From assembly GCF_024757985.1 (NCBI RefSeq), contig NZ_CP103289.1, positions 2,976,001 to 3,040,000 on the forward strand: a stretch of 64,000 nucleotides of DNA, in the 5' to 3' direction. Positions 33,815-41,628 of the stretch are shown piece by piece. The notes beneath the pieces are model-generated. The model made no database searches, had not been told where the DNA came from, and worked only from the letters and a program-made list of their open reading frames with translations. Position numbers and translations under genes: made by a program. Every line of letters starts with the position of its first letter. Within the stretch, counting starts at the first letter, position 1. Source of the DNA: Cellulomonas sp. NS3. GTDB lineage: Bacteria; Actinomycetota; Actinomycetes; Actinomycetales; Cellulomonadaceae.

Positions 33815-34618
33815 TCAGCCGTCACCGGGCCCGGTCCCGCCCGGCGCGACGGGCACGGGCTCGCCGTCCAGGAGCAGCCGGCCGGCGCGGGCCTTGGTCT
33901 CGAGGGACTCGCTGCTCCACAGCGCGTTGAGCGCCTCCACGTCCTCGAGCGTGTAGCCGGCGTCCCAGAACGCGGCGCGCGCGCGGTCGTCCTCGGTCGC
34001 CGACGGGTCCAGCGGCTCCGCGTAGCCCTCCGCGGGCGCGGTGCCGTCGGAGGGCGCGGTGCCGTCGGCGGGCGCGGTGCCCTCGGCGACCGGCGGGACG
34101 AGGCCGTCGAGGAGCATCTGCCCCGCGCGCGCCTTGGTCTCGGTCGTGCCGGTGCTCCACAGCGCGGCCAGCGCGTCGACGTCCTCGGGCGTGTAGCCCG
34201 CACCCCAGAACGCGTCGTACTGCTCGCGCGTGTACCCCGGCGGCATCGCCGACCAGTCGATGCCCACGGCCTGCGCGACGTTCTCGACGGCGCGCGCGAC
34301 GTCCGAGTAGGGGTCGGCGGCGGCCGCCGCCCCGGCACCCGCGACCGCGAGCGCGGACGTCACGACCCCCGCGACGACGACCCTGCCGCCGCGCCGGCGG
34401 AACTCCGTGAGCGACGTGGGCTCGGGCGCTCCGCGGCGGTCCGCGAGCGCCGCCTGGAGGCGCGCGGCCACGAGCGCCGGGTCGGGGGCGGCCGCCGCCC
34501 GCGAGGCCAGCGCCCGCGTGAGGCGCGCGGTCAGCTCGTCGTCGGTCGGCGGGTGCTCGGGGTCCCGGCGTGGACGGTCCCCGGCGCGGTCGTCGGTGGC
34601 TCGGACGTGCTCGCTCAT
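33815..34618 (-). CDS. Membrane-anchored protein with two AFWGAGYT repeats, coupled to sigma factor
   Basis: This 267-residue protein starts at an ATG overlapping the sigma-factor stop (ATGA), so it is co-translated. Residues ~1-85 are charged and cytoplasmic, with TDDELTARLTRALASRA. One membrane segment follows (VVVAGVVTSALAVAGAGAAA). The outside part has two ~45-residue repeats: DAFWGAGYTPEDVDALAALW through ETKARAGQMLLDG, and AAFWDAGYTLEDVEALNALW through ETKARAGRLLLDG, separated by a DGTAP-type linker. Position and topology are those of an anti-sigma factor, although no zinc-binding HxxxCxxC motif is present. The repeat was not assigned to a named domain and also occurs in the first gene of this operon. 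Confidence 0.75.
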   Translation of the reverse strand: MSEHVRATDDRAGDRPRRDPEHPPTDDELTARLTRALASRAAAAPDPALVAARLQAALADRRGAPEPTSLTEFRRRGGRVVVAGVVTSALAVAGAGAAAAADPYSDVARAVENVAQAVGIDWSAMPPGYTREQYDAFWGAGYTPEDVDALAALWSTGTTETKARAGQMLLDGLVPPVAEGTAPADGTAPSDGTAPAEGYAEPLDPSATEDDRARAAFWDAGYTLEDVEALNALWSSESLETKARAGRLLLDGEPVPVAPGGTGPGDG

Positions 34619-35286
34619 CGCGTCTCCGGTCGGGTCGTGGGTTCGGTGCGGCGCAGCGACGCCAGCGCGCGCGAGGCGTGGGAGCGGACGGTCGCCCCGG
34701 ACGTGCCGAGGACCCCCGCGATCTCGAGGTCGTCGAGACCCTCGTAGTAGCGCAGCACGAGCACCGCGCGCTGGCGCGGGGGCAGGGCCTCGAGCCGGCG
34801 CCACATCGCGTCGTCCTCGACGACGTGGTGCGCGTGGTCGCGCTCGGGGTCCAGGTGCGCGGCGAGCACCTCGTCGGCCGCCGGCCGGACCGTGCGCACG
34901 TGCCAGCGCCGCCGCCAGGACAGGTGCTCGTTCGTGACCATGCGGCGCAGGTACAGGTCCGGGCGCTCCATGAGGGCGATCCGCGTCCAGCGCACGTGCG
35001 CGCGCAGCAGCACCTCCTGGACGAGGTCGGCGGCGGTGTGCCCGTCGCCCGTGAGGACCGTCGCGTAGCGCAGCAGTCCGGGCAGGTGCGTGCGCACGAC
35101 CTCGTCCAGGGCGCTCCCGGGGCGTGCGGGGCCGAGGTCGGCCCGCACCGCGTCGCCGAGGTCGGCAGGTACCGCGTCGCCGGGGTCGGCGGCGTCGCGC
35201 CGAGCCGCAGCACCGGTCCTCGGTGCGCGCCCGACGGCCGGCACGGCGCCGCTGTCGGGCGCGACGACCCGGAGCCACGTGCTCAT
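34615..35286 (-). CDS. SigE-family ECF RNA polymerase sigma factor
   Basis: This 223-residue protein has an N-terminal Ala/Asp-rich extension of ~55 residues. Region 2 follows (LPGLLRYATVLTGDGHTAADLVQEVLLRAHVRW in outline), then YLRRMVTNEHLSWRRRW. Region 4 is MWRRLEALPPRQRAVLVLR and the helix-turn-helix LDDLEIAGVLGTSGATVRSH. It belongs to the actinobacterial SigE-type subgroup of ECF sigma factors. Start and stop overlap the amidoligase and the repeat protein, both by ATGA, so one mRNA carries amidoligase, sigma and repeat protein. It probably directs transcription of its own operon in response to an envelope signal. Confidence 0.9.
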   Translation of the reverse strand: MSTWLRVVAPDSGAVPAVGRAPRTGAAARRDAADPGDAVPADLGDAVRADLGPARPGSALDEVVRTHLPGLLRYATVLTGDGHTAADLVQEVLLRAHVRWTRIALMERPDLYLRRMVTNEHLSWRRRWHVRTVRPAADEVLAAHLDPERDHAHHVVEDDAMWRRLEALPPRQRAVLVLRYYEGLDDLEIAGVLGTSGATVRSHASRALASLRRTEPTTRPETR

Positions 35287-36371
35287 CGGCGCACCCCGAG
35301 GAGGTCGTCGAGCGCCGCGGCCGGGTCGTCCACGGCACGCTCCCCCGGTCGGGGCAGCGGGCGGTCGTCGAGGCACCGGGTCAGCAGCGCCTCGACCAGC
35401 GCCGCGCGCCGCACGATCGCGTTGCCGTCGAGGTCGCCGGGCAGGAGGCGGACCTCCACGGTGTCGCGCACGGGGCGGTCGGTCACCAGCTGGGTCAGGT
35501 TGACGTCCGCGAACTTCGTGAGCCCCACGGGGCGCGCCGCCGCCTGCAGGCGCGCCCAGCCGCTCGCGCCGGCGTCGTCGGGCCACGGCTGCTCGACGAG
35601 CGCGAGCAGCGCGGCGGGGAGCGGGCCGAGGCGGCGGCACGCCGGGTTCGTGCCGAGAGTGGACCACAGCACGTCGCGCCACCACCCGAAGAGCCGGACG
35701 ACGTTCGCGAACGCCCCGACGCGCCGGAACGGGCCGCCGTCGACGTGCACGTGCACTGCCGCCTCGTGCGGGACGGTGAACCCGAGCTCGCGCGCGGGCC
35801 CGAGCAGGCGCTCGAGGGCGGCCGCGTGGTCGTGCTCGAGCGGCGGCGTGACGACCTCGCACGGCCGCTCGCGTCCCCGCGGGAGCGGCATCGCGACCGC
35901 CACCGTCGTGCCGGTCGCGTCGTTGACGCGGGTGGCGGCGGGAAACGCGTCGGCCGTCACGCCGAACAGGTCGGCGACGCCGTCGAGCACGGTCGCGAGC
36001 GGGGCGTGAGGGTCGGCGTGGCGCTCGACGAGCCGCAGCAGGCGCGCGTCGTCGCACAGCACCCGGTACCAGCCCCGGTGCCCGGCCCGTCCCGCGGCAC
36101 CGCGCCCCGCGGCCAGGTCCGCCTCAAGGGTGGTGTCGTCGACGAGGCGCGCGACGGGCCGGCCGGCCGCGTCCTCGACGTCGAACGCGGGCGACAGGTG
36201 CCGGAACACCCCGACGCCCGGCACCGCCGACGGCTCGCTGTCGGTGTGGAACGACCGCTGGACGCGCCCGGCGCAGCGCGCGGCGAGCTCGTCCGCGAGC
36301 GCCTGCCGGTCGGACCCGGCGGGGGCCAGCAGCTCGATCTCGAAACCGGTGCGCCACGTCAGCTCGTGCAC
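35283..36371 (-). CDS. Putative amidoligase (glutamine-synthetase-like COOH-NH2 ligase superfamily)
   Basis: This protein has 362 residues from GTG 36371 (or 379 from GTG 36422, two bases after the upstream stop). Conserved amidoligase features are visible: WRTGFEIELL at the N-terminus, CEVVTPPLEHDHAAALE, the His pair VHVHVDGGPF, KFADVNLTQLV and the C-terminal DTVEVRLLPGDLDGNAI. These correspond to the metal- and ATP-binding carboxylates and basic residues of the glutamine-synthetase fold. Family members are predicted to join amines to carboxylates of peptides, small metabolites or cell-wall components; few have been tested. Here it sits between a membrane-anchored repeat protein and a sigma factor, so its target may be an envelope component or the repeat proteins themselves. 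Confidence 0.8.
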   Translation of the reverse strand: MHELTWRTGFEIELLAPAGSDRQALADELAARCAGRVQRSFHTDSEPSAVPGVGVFRHLSPAFDVEDAAGRPVARLVDDTTLEADLAAGRGAAGRAGHRGWYRVLCDDARLLRLVERHADPHAPLATVLDGVADLFGVTADAFPAATRVNDATGTTVAVAMPLPRGRERPCEVVTPPLEHDHAAALERLLGPARELGFTVPHEAAVHVHVDGGPFRRVGAFANVVRLFGWWRDVLWSTLGTNPACRRLGPLPAALLALVEQPWPDDAGASGWARLQAAARPVGLTKFADVNLTQLVTDRPVRDTVEVRLLPGDLDGNAIVRRAALVEALLTRCLDDRPLPRPGERAVDDPAAALDDLLGVRR

Positions 36372-36424
36372 GTCGATGGTCGTCTCCTCACCTGGCGGGT
36401 CGTCGGTGGTGCCGGGCCGCACGG

Positions 36425-37066
36425 TCAGGACGCGGCGGGGGCGGTGCTGCCCGGCGCCACCGGGACGGTCTGCCCGTCGAGGATCATCTGCCCGGCGCGG
36501 GCCTTGGTCTCCATCGACTCGCTGCTCCACAGGTCGTTGAGCGCCGCGAGGTCCTCCGGGGTGTAGCCCGCGCCCCAGAACGCGCCGAGCTGCTCCTCGG
36601 AGTGCCCGACGGCCGCCGAGCCGTCCGTCGTGGCCGTGCCACCGGCGTCGGTCCGCTCCTCGGCCGCGGGGCTGGGCGGGAAGGGCAGCTCCTGCCCGTC
36701 GAGGATGAGCTGCCCGGCGTGGGCCTTCGTCTCGGTCGTGCCGGTGCTCCACAGCGCGGCGAGGGCGTCGACGTCCTCGGCCGTGTAGCCCGCACCCCAG
36801 AACGCCTCGTACTGCGCCTGCGTGTACCCGGCGGGCATGAAGGACCAGTCGACCCCCGCGTCGTGCAGGGCACCGGCGACGGCCTGGGAGACCGCCGACG
36901 TCGGGGCCACGGCCATCGCGGCGCCCGCCCCGGCGACGGACAGCCCAGCGGCGACGACCCCCGCGGCGACGATGCGGCGTCCGCGCGGGCGGGCGGCGGC
37001 ACGGGCGGTGGTCGGCCGGGCGGTGGTCGGCCGGGCGGTGGTCGGGCGTGCGGTGGTCGGTTCCAT
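36425..37066 (-). CDS. Membrane-anchored protein with two AFWGAGYT repeats (operon leader gene)
   Basis: This 213-residue protein is preceded by GGAGGA. Residues 1-22 are four TTARP units from a 15-base DNA repeat. A membrane/signal segment follows (IVAAGVVAAGLSVAGAGAAMA). The exterior region holds two ~45-residue repeats: EAFWGAGYTAEDVDALAALW through ETKAHAGQLILDG, and GAFWGAGYTPEDLAALNDLW through ETKARAGQMILDG. These match the two in the last gene of the operon residue for residue in most positions. PAGYTQAQYEAFW just before the first repeat also parallels PPGYTREQYDAFW there. The two genes are clearly duplicates. The role is unknown; a surface partner or substrate of the amidoligase is one possibility. 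Confidence 0.75.
   Translation of the reverse strand: MEPTTARPTTARPTTARPTTARAAARPRGRRIVAAGVVAAGLSVAGAGAAMAVAPTSAVSQAVAGALHDAGVDWSFMPAGYTQAQYEAFWGAGYTAEDVDALAALWSTGTTETKAHAGQLILDGQELPFPPSPAAEERTDAGGTATTDGSAAVGHSEEQLGAFWGAGYTPEDLAALNDLWSSESMETKARAGQMILDGQTVPVAPGSTAPAAS
37003..37062 (-). repeat. 15-base tandem repeat, four units
   Basis: Four units of GGGCGGTGGTCGGCC (the last two slightly diverged) encode the Thr-Thr-Ala-Arg-Pro repeats at the N-terminus of the operon's first protein. In-frame copy-number change is possible. Confidence 0.85.
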
Positions 37067-37214
37067 CGGGTTCCTCCAGCGGGCGGTGCGGATGTGCTTG
37101 CGCTCCTAGAACGCGGCTCGCGGCCCGGATGTGGAGCGCCCCCGCGAACCGGTCGCATGCGCCCGGCGCGCGGTGCCTCGCGGCGGCCGGTGGGCTCGCC
37201 GTGACTCCCCCGCG

Positions 37215-38225
37215 TCAGAGCACCGCCGCGAGGGCGTCGAGCGCCGCGAACGGGTCCGGGCCGACCGGGATCAGGACCATCGACGAGACGCCCGCGTCGT
37301 GCAGCGCTCCGATGCGGGCCCGCGCCTGCTCCGGGGTCCCGGTCACGGCGAGCTGGTCGACCCACGCGTCGGGCATCCGCTGCGCGAGCTCCCCGCCGCT
37401 CGCGCACGCGTCCCGCAGCGCCGCGAGGTCGGCCGCGAACGACAGCGGAGCGAGGTGCGGCGCCCAGTCGGCCTCGCCGATCGCGGAGAGCCCGGGACGC
37501 ACCCTCGCGCGCGCCGCACCGGCGTCGGCGTCGACCGCCGCGACGGCGTAGCCGACGATCCGGTGCTCCCCCGGTGCGGCGATGTGCGCGCGTGCCTCGG
37601 CGACGTACTCGGGCGTGACGGGCTCGGCGAGCACCGTGCCGTCGGCGGCCCGGCCCGCGAGCGCGAGCGAGCGCGGGCCGCGCACCCCGGCGAGCAGGCG
37701 GGGGACGGTCCGGGGCGGGGAGGACAGGCGCACGCCCGTGACGTCGACGTGGCTCCCGTGCACGTCGAGCCGCTCCCCGCGCAGCAGCGCGCGCAGCGCC
37801 GTGAGGTGCTCGTCGAGCAGCGTGAGCGGGCTCGTGGGCCACGCGCCCGCCTGGCGCATCCAGCCGGGCATCCCGTGCCCGACGCCGACGTCGAGGCGCC
37901 CGGGGAAGAGCTCGGCGAGCGTGCCGACCTCCAACGCGGCGAACGCGACGTTGCGGGCCGCGGCCGGCAGGATCCCGATGCCGACGCGGAGGCGCTCCGT
38001 GACCGCGAGCGCGACCCCGGCCTGCGCGACCCCGCCGCGGAACTCGAGGTCCTCGACGACCCACAGCTCGTCGAACCCGAGCTCCTCGGCGCGCCGCGCG
38101 AAGCGCGTGAACCCTGCCGCGGGGAGGTCGCGCGGGAGCATCACGCCGACCGCCCGGTCGTCGTCGCGGGTGCTCCGCGGGGTGGCCGTCACGGGGGCGT
38201 CGGCGGTGTCGTCGAAGGAGGTCAC
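37215..38225 (-). CDS. LLM-class flavin-dependent oxidoreductase
   Basis: This 336-residue protein has the luciferase-like TIM-barrel pattern: AAGFTRFARRAEELGFDELWVVED, LRVGIGILPAAARNVAF, LFPGRLDVGVGHGMPGWM and TVPRLLAGVRGPRSLALAGRAADG. It probably uses F420 or FMN, as usual for these enzymes in actinobacteria, to oxidise or reduce an unknown substrate. It is monocistronic. The start is GTG at 38225, which gives a 25-residue polar extension before the first strand; GTG or ATG codons further in (near VGVMLPRD) could be used. Confidence 0.88.
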   Translation of the reverse strand: MTSFDDTADAPVTATPRSTRDDDRAVGVMLPRDLPAAGFTRFARRAEELGFDELWVVEDLEFRGGVAQAGVALAVTERLRVGIGILPAAARNVAFAALEVGTLAELFPGRLDVGVGHGMPGWMRQAGAWPTSPLTLLDEHLTALRALLRGERLDVHGSHVDVTGVRLSSPPRTVPRLLAGVRGPRSLALAGRAADGTVLAEPVTPEYVAEARAHIAAPGEHRIVGYAVAAVDADAGAARARVRPGLSAIGEADWAPHLAPLSFAADLAALRDACASGGELAQRMPDAWVDQLAVTGTPEQARARIGALHDAGVSSMVLIPVGPDPFAALDALAAVL

Positions 38226-38374
38226 CCGGCTGATCCTGGCACGTCGCGCACCCCCTGCGACGACCTCCCGGAGGGCACTGGCGCAAACGTCCGCGCGGCC
38301 TCACACTTCACGTGCACCGCCCCCCGATCCCCGCTCGGCACACCCCCCGAGACCCCCCGAGAGGACCCACGTCC

Positions 38375-39172
38375 GTGCTGCGCACCGTCACCTCGCACCT
38401 GTCCCTGGACGTGCGCGGGCCCGCCGAGCTCTACCTCGCCGTCGCCGTCGCGGACGGCGCCTACGACCGCACCGAGCACCTCACCGTCACGCACGAGGAC
38501 GGGCCGCTCGACGCCCTCGAGATCAAGACCCACCAGGGGGCGCGGCTGCACCGCGTGCACGCCCCCGTCGGCCGGGTCGTCGTCGACTACCGCGCCACGG
38601 TCGCCGGGCAGGCCGAGCCGCCCACGGTCGTCGATGCCGACCTCGTCGAGTACGTGCGGCCGAGCCGGTACGCCGAGTCCGACCGCCTCCTCGCGTTCTC
38701 CCGCGACCAGTTCCGCGGTGTGGACGGCGCCGAGCTGCTCGACGCGGTCGTCACGTGGGTGCGCGGGAACCTGTCGTACGTCTCGGGGTCCAGCTCCCCG
38801 ACCGACGGCGCGACCGACACGCTGCTCAAGCGGCGCGGGGTCTGCCGGGACTTCGCGCACGTGACGGCCGCGCTGCTGCGCGCCAAGGACGTCCCGGCCC
38901 GGCTCGCGTCGGTGTACGCCCCCGGGCTCCGGCCGATGGACTTCCACGCGGTCGTCGAGGCGTACGTCGACGGGGCGTGGCAGCTCGTCGACGCCACCGG
39001 CCTGGCCCCGCGATCGACGATGCTGCGGATCGCGACCGGGCGCGACGCGACCGACACCGCGTTCCTGTCGAACTACCACGGTGCGGTGAACCTCCGGGCG
39101 CTCACCGTCACGGCGACGTCCCAGGGCGACCTGCCGACGGACGACGGGCACGAGCTGACCGTCCTGCGCTGA
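38375..39172 (+). CDS. Transglutaminase-like cysteine peptidase-fold protein
   Basis: This 265-residue protein starts at GTG 38375 with GAGAGGA about 9 bases upstream. It has an N-terminal beta domain (LSLDVRGPAELYLAVAVA) and a transglutaminase-like core with the Cys in RRGVCRDFAHVTAALLRA, the His in DFHAVVEAYVDGAWQLVD and the Asp in LVDATGLAPR. Such bacterial proteins hydrolyse or cross-link amides in the cytoplasm or cell wall. No signal peptide is present. It is a single gene, divergent from the LLM oxidoreductase. Confidence 0.88.
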   Translation: MLRTVTSHLSLDVRGPAELYLAVAVADGAYDRTEHLTVTHEDGPLDALEIKTHQGARLHRVHAPVGRVVVDYRATVAGQAEPPTVVDADLVEYVRPSRYAESDRLLAFSRDQFRGVDGAELLDAVVTWVRGNLSYVSGSSSPTDGATDTLLKRRGVCRDFAHVTAALLRAKDVPARLASVYAPGLRPMDFHAVVEAYVDGAWQLVDATGLAPRSTMLRIATGRDATDTAFLSNYHGAVNLRALTVTATSQGDLPTDDGHELTVLR

Positions 39173-39241
39173 CCGTCGCGCCGGGCGGACGGGGTCGCCC
39201 GCGCCGGTCCGGCAGCCGTCCCGCCGGTCGGGACCGGCGCG

Positions 39242-41539
39242 TCAGGCGCTCTCGCGTAGCATCCGGCGGCGGCTCTCGAGTGCGATGAGCTCGGCGAAGA
39301 CCCGCTGGTAGCCCTCGGGGTCGCTCGCGGCGTCCATCCGCTGGAGCCGGCCCTTGAGGTCGGCGATCGCGCGCGTCACGCCCAGCTCGACGACCTTGCC
39401 GACGACGTCCCGCACGTACGACGCGAGCGCGTCCGGCCGGTCCTCGGGCAGCGGGGCGACGGCGAGCTCCGTGACGAGCGGGACGACCATCGACGACGCC
39501 TGCTCGCTCACGGCCTCGACCCAGGAGCCGGACGAGCCGCTCGCGCTGGCCGCGACGAGCTCGCGCGCGGACGCCATCCCGCCCGCGGCGCGCACCGCCT
39601 CGTGGACCGCCCGGTACGCCGGGACGCTGAAGGCGTCGGCGCCGAGGTCGTCGAAGTCGGGCGGGACCAGGTGCGGGTACTGGAGCACGACCTCGAGCGC
39701 GGTCCGCTCGGTGCGGACCACGGGGTCGCGCGGGTCCGGGCGCGAGAGCCGCGCACCCGTGGCCTGCGCCGAGCCCGCGTCGCCGCCCCCGCCGTCGTCC
39801 CACGGCTCGGCCGGCCCGGGATCGTCGCGGTAGGGGTCGTCGCGGAACCGGTCGTCCGGGAACCGGTCGCCGCGCCCGCCCGGCCGCCCGTCGCGGTCCT
39901 GGCCGGGCCGTCGCGGTCCGTCGGAGCGCCCGGACCAGCCGCCGCCGTCGCGCCCGCCGCCGCCGGGGCGTGCGCCGTCCCGCCGTGCGCCGCCGCCCTG
40001 GCCGCCCTGCCACCGCGGGCCGTCACCGTTCCCGGCCCAGCGCGGCCCACCGGAACCGTTCACGCCTCCCGGACGCCCGCCGTCGCGCGAGGACCCCCGC
40101 TCGTCGCCGCGGCCCCCGCGGGGGTCCGCCTCGCGCCGGGGTGCGCCGCCGCTCCCGCCCGGGCGCGCCGTCGGCCCCGACCGCACCGCCGAGCCCACGG
40201 CGTGCCGCACCGTGTCCTCGTCCATGCCCAGCCACCCGGCGAGCAGGCGCGCGTACTCGAGCCGCAGGCCGCGGTCGCGGATCCCGGCGACGACCGGGAC
40301 GGCGGCGCGCAGCGCGTTGACCCGGCCCTCGGCACGCTCGAGGTCGAACGAGCGCAGCGTCGTGCGGATCACGAACTCGAACAGCGGCTGGCGCGCCTCG
40401 ACGAGCCCGCGCACCGCGTCGGGTCCCTGCGCCTGGCGCAGCTCGCACGGGTCCATGCCGCTCGGCTCGACCGCGACGAACGTCTGGGCGGAGAACGTCT
40501 GGTCCTCCCCGAACGCGCGCATCGCGGCCTTCTGCCCCGCAGCGTCCCCGTCGAACGTGAAGATGATCTCGCCGCCGACCGACGCCCCGGACGCGAGCTG
40601 GACGCCGCCGCTCCCCCCGGTGTCACCGACGAGCCGCCGGACGATGCGCGCGTGGTCGCTGCCGAACGCGGTGCCGCACGTCGCGACCGCGGTGCCCTCG
40701 CCCGACAGGTGCATCGCCATGACGTCGGTGTAGCCCTCGACCACGACGACGCGCTTGCTCCGCGCGATCTCCCGCTTGGCGAGGTCGATCCCGTAGAGGA
40801 CCTGCGACTTCTTGTAGAGCGCGGTCTCGGGGGTGTTGAGGTACTTGGGCCCCTGGTCGTCCTCGTAGAGCTTGCGCGCGCCGAAGCCCACGGTGTCGCC
40901 CGTGACCTCGCGGATCGGCCACACGAGCCGCCCGCGGAACCGGTCGTAGAGCCCGCGGTTGCCCTCGCTCATCAGGCCCGTGGCCTTCAGCTCGGCCTCG
41001 GTGAACCCGCGCCCGCGCAGGTGTCGCAGGAGCGCGTCCCAGCCCTGCGGCGCGTACCCGACGCCGAACTGCTCGGCGGCGCCCCGGTCGAACCCGCGCT
41101 CGGCGAGGAAGGTGCGCGCGGCCGCGGCGCCGGGCGTCGCGAGCTGCTCGGAGAAGTACGTCGCGGCGACGCGGTGGGCCTCGAGCAGCCGCTGGCGACG
41201 GCCGGGCTCCTCGCCGGGACGCGGCGCGCCGCCGTCCTCGTACCGCAGCTGGATCCCGACGCGACCCGCCAGGTACTCGACAGCCTCCGCGAACGGCAGG
41301 CCGTCGATCTTCTGGACGAAGGAGATGACGTCGCCGCCCTCAGAGCACCCGAAGCAGTGCCAGAGGCCGACCTGGGGGCGGACGTGGAACGACGGCGAGC
41401 GCTCGTCGTGGAACGGGCACAGACCCTTCATCGAGCCGACGCCCGCGGACTTCAGCGTGACGTGCTCGCCGACGACGTCCTCGATCCGGGCACGCTCGCG
41501 GACCGCCTGCACGTCCTCCCGCTTGATGCGTCCCGCCAC
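39242..41539 (-). CDS. dnaG: DNA primase DnaG with a long disordered insert
   Basis: This 765-residue protein is longer than the usual 600-650. The zinc ribbon ligands are C41/H44 (CPFHDERSPS) and C62/C65 (WHCFGCSEGGD). The catalytic TOPRIM motifs are VVEGYTDVMA (E268) and FTFDGDAAG (D330, D332). Between the core and the C-terminal helicase-binding domain, residues ~453-592 are a Gly/Arg/Asp-rich stretch with repeated GGR, RDGG and RDD elements. A shorter Gly/Ser insert lies inside the TOPRIM region at ~305-323. It synthesises RNA primers at the replication fork together with DnaB. Its start is a GTG. It is followed on the same strand, toward lower coordinates, by non-coding sequence only. 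Confidence 0.95.
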   Translation of the reverse strand: MAGRIKREDVQAVRERARIEDVVGEHVTLKSAGVGSMKGLCPFHDERSPSFHVRPQVGLWHCFGCSEGGDVISFVQKIDGLPFAEAVEYLAGRVGIQLRYEDGGAPRPGEEPGRRQRLLEAHRVAATYFSEQLATPGAAAARTFLAERGFDRGAAEQFGVGYAPQGWDALLRHLRGRGFTEAELKATGLMSEGNRGLYDRFRGRLVWPIREVTGDTVGFGARKLYEDDQGPKYLNTPETALYKKSQVLYGIDLAKREIARSKRVVVVEGYTDVMAMHLSGEGTAVATCGTAFGSDHARIVRRLVGDTGGSGGVQLASGASVGGEIIFTFDGDAAGQKAAMRAFGEDQTFSAQTFVAVEPSGMDPCELRQAQGPDAVRGLVEARQPLFEFVIRTTLRSFDLERAEGRVNALRAAVPVVAGIRDRGLRLEYARLLAGWLGMDEDTVRHAVGSAVRSGPTARPGGSGGAPRREADPRGGRGDERGSSRDGGRPGGVNGSGGPRWAGNGDGPRWQGGQGGGARRDGARPGGGGRDGGGWSGRSDGPRRPGQDRDGRPGGRGDRFPDDRFRDDPYRDDPGPAEPWDDGGGGDAGSAQATGARLSRPDPRDPVVRTERTALEVVLQYPHLVPPDFDDLGADAFSVPAYRAVHEAVRAAGGMASARELVAASASGSSGSWVEAVSEQASSMVVPLVTELAVAPLPEDRPDALASYVRDVVGKVVELGVTRAIADLKGRLQRMDAASDPEGYQRVFAELIALESRRRMLRESA

Positions 41540-41628
41540 GGGGCAATCCTAGGTCCGGCGCGGCGCGCGACCGGCCGGGTCGCGGCCCTCTCCCCCGGTC
41601 CCCGCGCAGCGCCCGCGCGCGCCGGGCG

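Noticed and set aside
37003-37062. Short direct-repeat array considered as CRISPR or replication iterons
   Set aside because: Contiguous 15-base units encoding TTARP repeats; no spacers, no AT-rich region and no replication gene.
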